64,000 bases of DNA from JARFQW01 sp963842955 (GTDB lineage: Bacteria > Pseudomonadota > Gammaproteobacteria > Steroidobacterales > XN24). A program made the position numbers and the translations under genes. Below the pieces are notes generated by a model. That model had not been told where the DNA came from. It did no database searches and saw only the letters and a list, made by a program, of their open reading frames with translations. Within the stretch, counting starts at the first letter, position 1; every line of letters starts with the position of its first letter. This document shows, in pieces, positions 29,551-37,030 of the stretch. The stretch is from contig CAWJIJ010000009.1 in the NCBI GenBank assembly GCA_963842955.1, positions 248,001-312,000 on the forward strand. The letters are read 5' to 3'.

Positions 29551-31383
29551 TTGAAGATCCTCGGTATTTCCGCCTTTTACCACGACAGCGCAGCGGCCCT
29601 TGTTCGGGACGGGGCGCTCGTCGCGGCTGCCCAGGAAGAGCGATTTTCACGTAAGAAACATGACTTCCGGTTTCCAGCCGACGCGATCCGGTATTGCCTG
29701 GCGGAGGCGGAAACCGACCTGGCGGCCCTGGATGCGATCGTTTTCTACGACAAGCCCCTGCTGAAGTTCGAGCGCCTCCTGGAAACCTACCTGGCGTTCG
29801 CTCCACGGGGTCTCAAGTCTTTTGTTACAGCCATGCCCATCTGGCTGAAAGAAAAGCTGTATCTCAAGTCCCTGCTCAAGACCGAACTGCGGGAACTGTC
29901 CGGGCTTGCTTCGAGCGAGCTGCCCAGGCTCCTGTTTACCGAACACCACGAAGCCCACGCGGCCTCGGCGTTCTACGCCAGTCCTTTCGACAAGGCAGCG
30001 GTTCTGTGTCTCGACGGCGTGGGCGAATGGGCTACGGTGTCGTCCTGGAACGGGGACGGCGGAACACTGTCTCCGCTCTGGCAGCTGGATTTCCCCCACT
30101 CCCTCGGGCTGCTTTACTCGGCTTTTACCTATTTCTGCGGTTTCCGCGTGAATTCCGGCGAGTACAAACTCATGGGCCTGGCGCCCTACGGCAAGCCGGT
30201 GTACCGGGACCGGATTCTCGAACACCTGATCGACCTCAAGGCCGACGGCAGCTTTCGCCTCGACCTGGATTATTTCGAATACTGCACGGGCCTCAGGATG
30301 ACGGGACGCCGATTCGAGGAGCTCTTCGAAGGTCCGGCGCGAGTCCCGGAATCAGAGATTACCCGGCGAGAGATGGATCTCGCGGCCTCCATCCAGTCGG
30401 TAACCGAAGAGATTGTCCTCCGGCTGGCCGCCACCGTGCATGAGGAAACAGGTGCCGCCAGTCTGTGCCTTGCCGGAGGCGTGGCGCTCAACTGCGTGGC
30501 CAACGGCCGGATTCTTCGGGAAGGACCATTCGAACGAATCTGGGTCCAGCCTGCGGCCGGTGACGCCGGGGGTGCGGTGGGTGCGGCGCTGGCGGCCAGT
30601 CACGGCTACTTCGGCCAGCCTCGTCATGCCGCGCAGGAAAATGGATCCGGCGATGGCATGGGCGGCTGCCGGCTGGGCCCCCGTTTCGATGCGGATCGTG
30701 TCCGGGACTCTCTGGGCGCTTTCGGCGCAATCTACGAGGAACTGGCCGACGAAGAACTGATCGACCGGACGGCCCGGCTGCTCGATGAAGGTAATGTCGT
30801 GGGCTGGTTCCAGGGCCGGATGGAATTCGGACCCCGCGCGCTGGGTTGCCGGTCCGTCCTGGGAGACGCGCGTGATCCGGAAATGCAGCGGCGCATGAAT
30901 CTGAAGATAAAGTTTCGTGAGTCGTTCCGGCCGTTTGCTCCCGCGATCCTGGAGGAACGGGTTTCGGACTGGTTCGATCTGGATCAGCCTAGCCCGTATA
31001 TGCTGATCGTTGCCCCGATCAGCGACAATCGACGCCTTGAGGCTGCACCTGACGCCCATGGGCTGGACGCCGTTCGATCCATCGTGCCGGCGGTCACACA
31101 TGTGGATTATTCGGCCCGTGTGCAGACCGTGGGGCATGATGCCGAGCCGCGTTTCCGCGCGCTCCTGGAGGCCTTTGAACAACGGACCGGCGTTCCGGTG
31201 GTTATCAACACCTCATTTAACGTTCGCGGTGAGCCTATTGTCTGCTCTCCCGCCGACGCCTATCGCTGTTTCATGCGTACCGACATGGACGCGCTCGTCA
31301 TCGGCAACTGCGTGCTGATCAAGAAAAGCCAGCCAGCGTGGAGCGAAGATTCCGGCTGGCGGGACCGACTGGAGCTGGACTGA
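29551..31383 (+). CDS. NodU/CmcH-family O-carbamoyltransferase
   Basis: This 610-residue protein has the Kae1-like N-terminal domain starting MKILGISAFYHDSAAALV, with the metal-binding histidines in TEHHEAHAASAFYASPF. The ASKHA nucleotide-binding motif CLAGGVALNCVANG follows. The C-terminal YrdC-like carbamoyl domain shows GRMEFGPRALGCRSVLGD and VVINTSFNVRGEPIVCSP. It uses carbamoyl phosphate and ATP to O-carbamoylate a hydroxyl group, often on a sugar. A TTG start is the only one preceding the conserved MKILGIS. Its stop overlaps the ATG of the small SxtJ-like gene, an arrangement common for this family in surface-polysaccharide clusters. The acceptor is not visible. Confidence 0.9.
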   Translation: MKILGISAFYHDSAAALVRDGALVAAAQEERFSRKKHDFRFPADAIRYCLAEAETDLAALDAIVFYDKPLLKFERLLETYLAFAPRGLKSFVTAMPIWLKEKLYLKSLLKTELRELSGLASSELPRLLFTEHHEAHAASAFYASPFDKAAVLCLDGVGEWATVSSWNGDGGTLSPLWQLDFPHSLGLLYSAFTYFCGFRVNSGEYKLMGLAPYGKPVYRDRILEHLIDLKADGSFRLDLDYFEYCTGLRMTGRRFEELFEGPARVPESEITRREMDLAASIQSVTEEIVLRLAATVHEETGAASLCLAGGVALNCVANGRILREGPFERIWVQPAAGDAGGAVGAALAASHGYFGQPRHAAQENGSGDGMGGCRLGPRFDADRVRDSLGAFGAIYEELADEELIDRTARLLDEGNVVGWFQGRMEFGPRALGCRSVLGDARDPEMQRRMNLKIKFRESFRPFAPAILEERVSDWFDLDQPSPYMLIVAPISDNRRLEAAPDAHGLDAVRSIVPAVTHVDYSARVQTVGHDAEPRFRALLEAFEQRTGVPVVINTSFNVRGEPIVCSPADAYRCFMRTDMDALVIGNCVLIKKSQPAWSEDSGWRDRLELD

Positions 31384-31790
31384 TGCCCCGAAACCTGCAC
31401 GAACCGACCGTCCGTGACCTAAGGCAATTCGCCTTGATCCTGGGATTGGGTCTGCCGCTGCTGTTCGGGCTGGTGTTTCCCCTGGCCGGGGGAGGTGACA
31501 TTCCGCTGTGGCCATGGATTACCGGGCCGGCCTTTTTGCTATGGGGATTCGTCGCCCCCGTGACTCTCAGACCCTTGTTCCTGGCATGGCTTCGGCTGGC
31601 TCATGCGATCGGCCGGGTGGTCACGCCGGTGATTCTGAGTGCCACCTGGCTCATTGCCGTCGTGCCCACGGGCCTGATCATGCGGCTCTTGGGACACGAC
31701 CCCATGTGCCGGAAGTGGGACCCAAAAGCCGGTAGCTATCTGCGCCGTTCCGACCCACGGCCGAGTTCCCACGTGGAGCGCCCCTTCTAG
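31383..31790 (+). CDS. SxtJ-like small membrane protein
   Basis: From the ATG at 31383, overlapping the carbamoyltransferase stop (TGATG), the protein has 135 residues. It has three to four hydrophobic segments (FALILGLGLPLLFGLVFPLA, then a second near 45-65 and a third near 80-105). The cytoplasmic tail WDPKAGSYLRR matches the conserved end of SxtJ-type proteins. SxtJ-like genes are regularly coupled to carbamoyltransferase genes; their molecular function is not known, and a membrane docking role for the enzyme is possible. The DUF5989-type microprotein that often follows was not found in the next 670 nt. Confidence 0.75.
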   Translation: MPRNLHEPTVRDLRQFALILGLGLPLLFGLVFPLAGGGDIPLWPWITGPAFLLWGFVAPVTLRPLFLAWLRLAHAIGRVVTPVILSATWLIAVVPTGLIMRLLGHDPMCRKWDPKAGSYLRRSDPRPSSHVERPF

Positions 31791-32461
31791 GCCGCTCTGC
31801 GTTCATGAACGCCGAACCCGGCGTTCCGCAGTCAAGCCCGGGTGAGGCTGGCCCTCGGATCATGAGTGGGGCGAGTGGGGAGTCTTCATGGCGCTGTGAG
31901 GCCGGAGTGGCCCGGGGCCGCGCGAGCGGCAGCCACGCCACAGCAAGCCTGGTTTTTCGGCAGCCACGCAGTGGGAAATGTCGCTGGCCCCGGGGTCCGG
32001 CTGCCTGGCCGAATCCCGGGTGGCGTAACCCGAACCTAAGCGGTGTTCGGTACCAGGATGAGAGTCGCACGCCGCTTCTGCGGTGCCCTGCGCTCCTCTC
32101 TACCCAACTGATTTTCCGGCATTTTCGGTTCCGACCAACGACGCAATTTCAGCACCGCGGGTCGTTTCGGCGCGGACGCGCCCAATCGCCCTTGTGCGTC
32201 TTTCCTTGACTCGTCCATGACACCCCAAATCTTTTTATAAGGTTGTTCTTGTATAAAGCCCCAAGTGCCTAATGTACCGACGATTTGACTTAATGCAAGG
32301 GTGCATCAGCGAAAACGTGAGAGGAATCACTCTCCCGGCCGACTGCAGAGAGTCTTGGCTCGAAGCGAGGCCTGGGCTAGCCTTGGCAGCGGGCCGGCGG
32401 GTGCGTCGGCCATGAGTTCACAGATATGGCGCTTTCGCGCCCAGATGAGGGATGAGGGAAC
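31791..32461 (+). other. 671-nt intergenic region without a supported gene
   Basis: No open frame here has coding character or a recognisable product. A perfect 7-bp hairpin (GAACGCC/GGCGTTC, about 31806-31825) lies just after the SxtJ-like gene and may terminate transcription, although it has no T-run. Around 32210-32300 the composition turns AT-rich (CTTTTTATAAGG, TTGTATAAAG, TTGACTTAATG), which suggests promoter DNA for the DUF4332 gene, but I cannot place a -35/-10 pair with proper spacing. Confidence 0.5.
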
Positions 32462-32866
32462 ATGGCGAAACTCGTTGATATCGAGGGTATTGGAGAGAAG
32501 TACTCCGCGCAGTTGGAGTCGGCAGGGGTTACCACCCAGGCTCAGCTTCTGGATGCCGGAAAGGATCCCAAGGGCAGAAAGTCCCTTGCGGAAGCCAGCG
32601 GTCTGTCGGAAAAACTGATTCTTAAATGGGTCAATCGGGCAGACCTCGCCCGGGTCAAGGGTATCGGCGAAGAGTATGCGGATCTGCTCGAGTGTTCCGG
32701 CGTCGACACGGTCCCGGATCTGGCGACCCGAAACGGCGCCAATCTCCATGCAAAGATGACCGAGGTGAATGCAGAGAAAAAGCTGGTGCGCGCCTTGCCG
32801 ACGCAGGATCAGGTGGAAAATTGGGTCGAACAGGCCAAAACCATGGATCGGGCGGTACACTACTAG
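32462..32866 (+). CDS. DUF4332 helix-hairpin-helix protein
   Basis: This 134-residue protein is built of two helix-hairpin-helix-like repeats: IEGIGEKYSAQLESAGVTT near residues 7-25 and VKGIGEEYADLLECSGVDT near 62-80. Each is followed by a helix ending in a hydrophobic turn (LILKWVNRADL). This is the pattern of the DUF4332 family, whose members resemble the HhH fold of DNA-binding proteins and whose function is not established. It stands alone, with AT-rich DNA upstream and a strong terminator 32 nt downstream, so it is a monocistronic unit. Confidence 0.9.
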   Translation: MAKLVDIEGIGEKYSAQLESAGVTTQAQLLDAGKDPKGRKSLAEASGLSEKLILKWVNRADLARVKGIGEEYADLLECSGVDTVPDLATRNGANLHAKMTEVNAEKKLVRALPTQDQVENWVEQAKTMDRAVHY

Positions 32867-32898
32867 GTTAGATACCGCGGACGGCCAGACAAACGCGG

Positions 32899-32928
32899 CG
32901 AGGCCTGGTGACAGGCCTCGTTTTTTTT
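32899..32928 (+). terminator. Rho-independent terminator of the DUF4332 gene
   Basis: A perfect 8-bp stem, CGAGGCCT (32899-32906) and AGGCCTCG (32913-32920), encloses a 6-nt loop. Eight consecutive T residues (32921-32928) follow. This is a textbook intrinsic terminator placed 32 nt after the stop codon. Confidence 0.93.
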
Positions 32929-33016
32929 GACGGAGGCAGGGGATAGCAATCGCCGGTCACCGTCGAACTGCGGATAAGGGCCGCTCGCTTTTCCCATACT
33001 AAGGACCGCCAACACC

Positions 33017-33712
33017 ATGTGGGCAAGACTCCGCAAGCTCATTCCCCTGCATCGCAAGGCTCCGCCGGTTGTCAACGCGGTCATTGCTGACTCGCTCACG
33101 TACCTGGATGCCGGCGCCCTGACCGATCTCTTCGAAATCGCTCGGGCCGCCGAAACCGCCGGCAGGCCGGGGCTGATCGTCGAGGCCGGGTGCGCGCTCG
33201 GCGGGTCGGCGATCGTCCTTGCGGCTGCCAAGGCGCCAGGGCGTCCCATGCGCGTATACGACGTGTTCGGGATGATCCCGCCGCCTTCGGAGTCCGACGA
33301 TCAGGATGTCCATGAACGCTATGAAGTGATCCAGAGTGGACGTTCCGAGGGCCTGGGCGGCGACCAGTACTACGGATACGAAGAAGACCTGGTGGCCAAG
33401 GTGGGCGCCAACTTTGCCGCCCACGGAGTCCCGCTGGAGGCCAACTCAGTGGAACTTGTGCAGGGGCTTTTTCAGGACACAATGGTCCTGGACGAGCCGG
33501 TATGTATCGCCCATGTCGACGGAGACTGGTACGACTCCGTCGCGACGTGCCTTGCCCGGATTCATCCGGTGCTCGTTCCAGGCGGCGTCATGGTCATCGA
33601 TGACTACCATGCCTGGTCCGGGGCGCGAAAGGCCGTGGATGAGTTTCTCGCCCAGCACCAGGGAGAGTACGAACTCGTCCGCAAAGAACGGCTGCACCTG
33701 GTTCGGAAGTGA
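33017..33712 (+). CDS. TylF/macrocin O-methyltransferase-family protein
   Basis: This 231-residue class I SAM-dependent methyltransferase has the SAM-binding motif IVEAGCALGGSAIVLA (about residues 54-69). It has the family hallmark YDVFGMIPPPSESD (about 80-93) and the metal-binding/catalytic acidic patch HVDGDWYDSV with VMVIDDYHAWSGARKAVDEF, as in TylF and related sugar O-methyltransferases. It probably methylates a hydroxyl on a sugar. The stop overlaps the start of the pyruvyltransferase gene, so the two are coupled and probably decorate the same glycan. Confidence 0.87.
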   Translation: MWARLRKLIPLHRKAPPVVNAVIADSLTYLDAGALTDLFEIARAAETAGRPGLIVEAGCALGGSAIVLAAAKAPGRPMRVYDVFGMIPPPSESDDQDVHERYEVIQSGRSEGLGGDQYYGYEEDLVAKVGANFAAHGVPLEANSVELVQGLFQDTMVLDEPVCIAHVDGDWYDSVATCLARIHPVLVPGGVMVIDDYHAWSGARKAVDEFLAQHQGEYELVRKERLHLVRK

Positions 33713-34755
33713 TGGCAGTCGAACGCCCTGTGGAAGCGGAGCCGAGGTCGTGGACCACCCGCGAGGACCTCCGCGGGCTCATCCACGACGATCTGGCCGG
33801 CCTGATCGAGGGAGACTGCTGTCTTCTCGATGTGCCGGGACATCGCAATATTGGCGATCTGCTGATCTTGCGCGGCGAAATGGACTTTCTCGCGAGTATC
33901 GGCAAATTGCCGGGTTACGTGTCTGCTACCGGGAGCTGCGACGAGCGGCGGGTAGCCCGCTTCGATACGGTGCTTCTCCACGGAGGTGGCAACTTCGGGG
34001 ATCTCTGGCACCGGCACCAGCTGTTTCGCGAGTCGATTGTTGAACGCTTCAGGGACCGTCGGATCATTGTCTTCCCGCAGACAGTGCATTTCCGGAATCA
34101 GGAAAATCTGGAGCAGGCGAGAAGGGCGTTCAGCGCCCATCCGGATCTTCATCTCTGCGCCCGGGATGCGGTGAGTCACGCGTTCCTCCATACGCATTTT
34201 CCTGATAATCGGGTCCGGCTCCTGCCCGACATGGCCTTTTGCATCGCTGGACTGGACCGGCGTCTGCCCGTTCCGCGGCGCAATGAGTGGCTGCTTCTGC
34301 AGCGCATTGACCAGGAGGCCTCCGACCGCGCCTGGCCGCTGGAGCAGGGCCGATTTGACGTTCGCGACTGGCCCACGCTTTCGGCTCCGCTGTTTCAGCG
34401 CCTCGAGCGAAGGCTGCTGACCGACGCCCATCGCGCGGCTCATCGGCTGCGCCTGAAGTTACCTCCGGGGACGGGATCCTCTGACGGCTTCAGCCAGTAT
34501 CTGACCGACAAGGCGATCCGCCTCGGTGCGGAGTTCGTTTCGGCCTACGACATCGTGGTGTCCACACGACTGCACGGCCATATCCTGTGTCTGCTTCTCG
34601 GCATCCCGAACGTGCTGGTGGACAATTCCTACGGCAAGAACCTTACGTTCTTCGACGCCTGGACCCGGGATTTTCCGGGCACCGCCTTTGCGAACGATGC
34701 CGCCGGTCTGCGCAAGGCAATCCAGTCCATGGAGTCCCGGCCCGCGGGCGGCTGA
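33712..34755 (+). CDS. Polysaccharide pyruvyltransferase-family protein
   Basis: The protein is 347 residues from the ATG at 33712, which overlaps the preceding TGA; a GTG one codon earlier (33709) is an equal alternative. The motif LLHGGGNFGDLWHRH (about residues 83-97) is characteristic of the polysaccharide pyruvyltransferase family, as are GHRNIGDLLI near the N-terminus and VVSTRLHGHILCLLLGIPNV near the C-terminus. These GT-B-like enzymes add ketal-linked pyruvate from phosphoenolpyruvate to sugar residues. It ends the second polymer-modification group. The family is secure; the acceptor is unknown. Confidence 0.88.
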   Translation: MAVERPVEAEPRSWTTREDLRGLIHDDLAGLIEGDCCLLDVPGHRNIGDLLILRGEMDFLASIGKLPGYVSATGSCDERRVARFDTVLLHGGGNFGDLWHRHQLFRESIVERFRDRRIIVFPQTVHFRNQENLEQARRAFSAHPDLHLCARDAVSHAFLHTHFPDNRVRLLPDMAFCIAGLDRRLPVPRRNEWLLLQRIDQEASDRAWPLEQGRFDVRDWPTLSAPLFQRLERRLLTDAHRAAHRLRLKLPPGTGSSDGFSQYLTDKAIRLGAEFVSAYDIVVSTRLHGHILCLLLGIPNVLVDNSYGKNLTFFDAWTRDFPGTAFANDAAGLRKAIQSMESRPAGG

Positions 34756-35071
34756 CCCGGATCTCGTTGCACCGGGGTCCGCAAATCCATTCAGGTTTTG
34801 GCCGTCATCGGGACGGGATGCCCATCCGCCACCGGGCGGAGCAAGGAAACCCTGAGGTAAAGGCAAAGGCTTCAGCGGCTCGCCTGGCTTTCACCAGCGT
34901 TGTCCCACCAGGGACATCATTCCGGGACCTTTCTCTCGCTGGTGCGGCAGGCCCGAAACCGAGCCCCTCGACATGGCCGGGAACCCGGTCGGGATTCTTC
35001 CAGTGTTCGGTCGGGCTGTTCGCCGATCAGAGAGGCCGCCTGCGGGCCTGCTTGCTGGAAGGGGACGGAAA
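34756..35071 (+). other. 316-nt intergenic region between the pyruvyltransferase and tRNA-Val
   Basis: I see no gene, strong hairpin with a T-run, or promoter here. Short open frames that run through this stretch into the tRNA have no protein character and are treated as noise. Confidence 0.5.
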
Positions 35072-35146
35072 TGGTGGGCGCGGCTGGGATTGAACCAGCG
35101 ACCCCCGCCGTGTGAAGGCGGTGCTCTCCCGCTGAGCTACGCGCCC
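35072..35146 (-). tRNA. tRNA-Val (anticodon CAC)
   Basis: The reverse strand folds as a cloverleaf. The acceptor arms are GGGCGCG and CGCGCCC, the D arm contains AGCTCAGCGGGAGAGC, and the anticodon arm has a CCGCC/GGCGG stem with loop TTCACAC, giving anticodon CAC. The T arm includes GGTTCAATCC. The 3' ACCA is encoded (35072-35075). The anticodon reads GTG valine codons. Confidence 0.95.
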
Positions 35147-35167
35147 GTCCCGTAGCGAAGGTCCGGA

Positions 35168-35196
35168 ATTCTAGTGCCGGGTCGCTGGGCCGTCAA
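35168..35196 (-). promoter_or_regulatory. Sigma-70 promoter of tRNA-Val
   Basis: On the reverse strand, TTGACG (35196-35191) and TAGAAT (35173-35168) are separated by exactly 17 nt. The -10 ends 21 nt before the tRNA 5' end. The -35 element overlaps the TGA stop codon of the transporter gene (35193-35195), so the promoter is embedded in its end. Confidence 0.8.
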
Positions 35197-36884
35197 TCGG
35201 TCTGCGCTTTCAGTTCCAGGTGCCGGATCAGGAACGAACCGGACGCCGAAAGGCCGTCGAAGTCCCTCGCGACGACTTCGATTTCGATTACCGGTTGGTC
35301 GCTTGACGGCACTTTTCCCCGAAACGTTCTCGTATTGGCGTGGAAGCTGATCCACGAGGGGAGGGGCTCACCGCCAGGCAGCTGGGCCGACAGGGTCAGC
35401 ACGTCGCCTGGATCCGCGTCGACAAACGTGTCGGCGGCGAGGGTGGCATGGAAGGCCCCGTTGGGACCCGTTTCAATGTTGGGGATAGGCCGGTTCAGGA
35501 TCGGTGCCTGGTTTGCCACGTTCTCCCGGACCAGGCGGCGGTATTCGCGGCCGATCATTACCGCCAGGGCAAACCAGACCACGGCCAGCGCCAGGTTCAC
35601 CAGCGCAAACTGGGGAATGCTGAGCCCCAGGTAATGAATGCCCACGAAAAACGCACCCGCCTGCACGAGGTCACCAAAACGCCAGAAGAAGGTGTCGATC
35701 GCCGTCTTGCCCTCGTATTTCACCGCCCGATCGGTGGGCAGGAAGAGAGCCTGACGAGTGGTGTTCATGATCGAATAGTCGGTGCTGTTCTCCATGATCT
35801 TGACGAACCGGATGATGCTGAATATCGGAATGAACGCCATCACTCCGTACCCGACGGCAGCGATCGCGGGCAGAATCAGCAGCGCGCCGCTGACACCCAG
35901 CCATCGATAGATCCGGGCGACCAGGAACGCCTGGACGGAAAAGCCGACCAGGTTGACCCAGAAAAAGAAATCCCCGTAGAAGCGGGCGATGATGTCGCCC
36001 TTCTCGAGGCTCGGTGTTTCGGCCGCGAGCCGGGTGGCGTACTCGCTGACAAAGTGAGCCAGGATGGTTTCGCCGGTCGTGTTGACCCAGTTCAGGAGGA
36101 TGACCAGGCCCGCAATCATCAACAGGTAACGGTCCTTGAATACCAGGTTGAAGCCGCCGAAGAGGCTCGACTTTTCCTCGCCGCTAGCGGTCTTCCCGAT
36201 CTCTTCATCGTCGTGGAGACTCCTGGACTCTTCCGGAATAGATCGGCGGGACCACTCCGCGAGCAGAAGCGTGGCGCCCAGGATGGCGGCCGCATAGAGC
36301 AGCATGTTAATGGGCTCGACCAGGCCCTGGCCGGTGAGGTACTTCGTGAACTGTGCGCCCGCGAGGGCGCCGGCCGAGGCGCCGATCATGATGACCGGAA
36401 AAAGCCGCTGCCCGCTTTTAACGTTGTATGAGTCCGCAGCGAACGCCCAGAACTGCGCGATCACCATGACGCCGAAAATGCCCGCGAAAACAAAATAGAA
36501 AAATCCGATCTCCACCCCGGTCTGCGCCATGACCCAGAAGATCAGAATATTGACGATGAAAAACAGCGTGACCCAACGAATGAGATGAATCTTGCGGACG
36601 TGCCGGAACAACAGCCCGTAAAGGGGCACGACGAAGAGCAGGAGAACGGCGATGACCGCCGTCGCATAGCTGCGGGCCTCCGCTCCGAACTCCGTGAGAA
36701 TCAGCGCTTCGCGTATGGTCTTGAGGATGTAGTAGCAGACCAGCAGCAGGAATGCGTACAGGCCGTACAGCAGAACGCTGGGTCCTTCCCCGGGCCGCAT
36801 GCGGGTGAACAGCGACATGAAGCGCTCAACCGGGGATAGATCGCCGCCGGAAGGCTCGCTGCTTTTGGTGGAGTCTTCAGTCAC
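35193..36884 (-). CDS. Tlc/Npt-family nucleotide translocase-like protein with C-terminal CADG domain
   Basis: This 563-residue protein has about eleven or twelve membrane segments from residue 30 to 445. Features typical of the ATP:ADP antiporter (Tlc, Npt1/Npt2) family include YYILKTIREALILTEFGAEA near TM1, the FWAFAADSYNVKSGQRLFP loop, and INTT-like IMNTTRQALFLPTDRAVKYE. The last 105 or so residues are not part of that family: NRPIPNIETG, then DTFVDADPGDVLTLSAQLPG, LPSWISFHANTRTFRGKVPS and ARDFDGLSASGSFLI are a dystroglycan-type cadherin-like (CADG) domain, normally extracellular. The gene is divergent from the secreted dikinase-like gene (146 nt between starts). Family members exchange ATP/ADP or import nucleotides in obligate intracellular bacteria; roles in free-living bacteria are poorly known. 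Substrate and direction here are inference. Confidence 0.85.
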   Translation of the reverse strand: MTEDSTKSSEPSGGDLSPVERFMSLFTRMRPGEGPSVLLYGLYAFLLLVCYYILKTIREALILTEFGAEARSYATAVIAVLLLFVVPLYGLLFRHVRKIHLIRWVTLFFIVNILIFWVMAQTGVEIGFFYFVFAGIFGVMVIAQFWAFAADSYNVKSGQRLFPVIMIGASAGALAGAQFTKYLTGQGLVEPINMLLYAAAILGATLLLAEWSRRSIPEESRSLHDDEEIGKTASGEEKSSLFGGFNLVFKDRYLLMIAGLVILLNWVNTTGETILAHFVSEYATRLAAETPSLEKGDIIARFYGDFFFWVNLVGFSVQAFLVARIYRWLGVSGALLILPAIAAVGYGVMAFIPIFSIIRFVKIMENSTDYSIMNTTRQALFLPTDRAVKYEGKTAIDTFFWRFGDLVQAGAFFVGIHYLGLSIPQFALVNLALAVVWFALAVMIGREYRRLVRENVANQAPILNRPIPNIETGPNGAFHATLAADTFVDADPGDVLTLSAQLPGGEPLPSWISFHANTRTFRGKVPSSDQPVIEIEVVARDFDGLSASGSFLIRHLELKAQTD

Positions 36885-37030
36885 TGTTGCCGGGGTTCCT
36901 GGCCGCTGTCAGGGCAAAACGTTCGCTAGTTTAACGCGGTCGGCGGCGGGCTTGCGAGTGCGGGTTTCAGGCATTTTCCTGGGCACCGGTGTGCTATGTT
37001 TCTCCGCGTCATTTCCTGGTGGTTCCATAG

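Noticed and set aside
29551..31790. Saxitoxin-type toxin biosynthesis, suggested by carbamoyltransferase plus SxtJ
   Set aside because: The pair is common in bacterial polysaccharide clusters, and no other toxin genes are present.
31805..32209. Open frame of 134 codons downstream of the SxtJ-like gene
   Set aside because: Composition is arginine- and serine-rich without any motif, and third-position bias is absent. Treated as intergenic.
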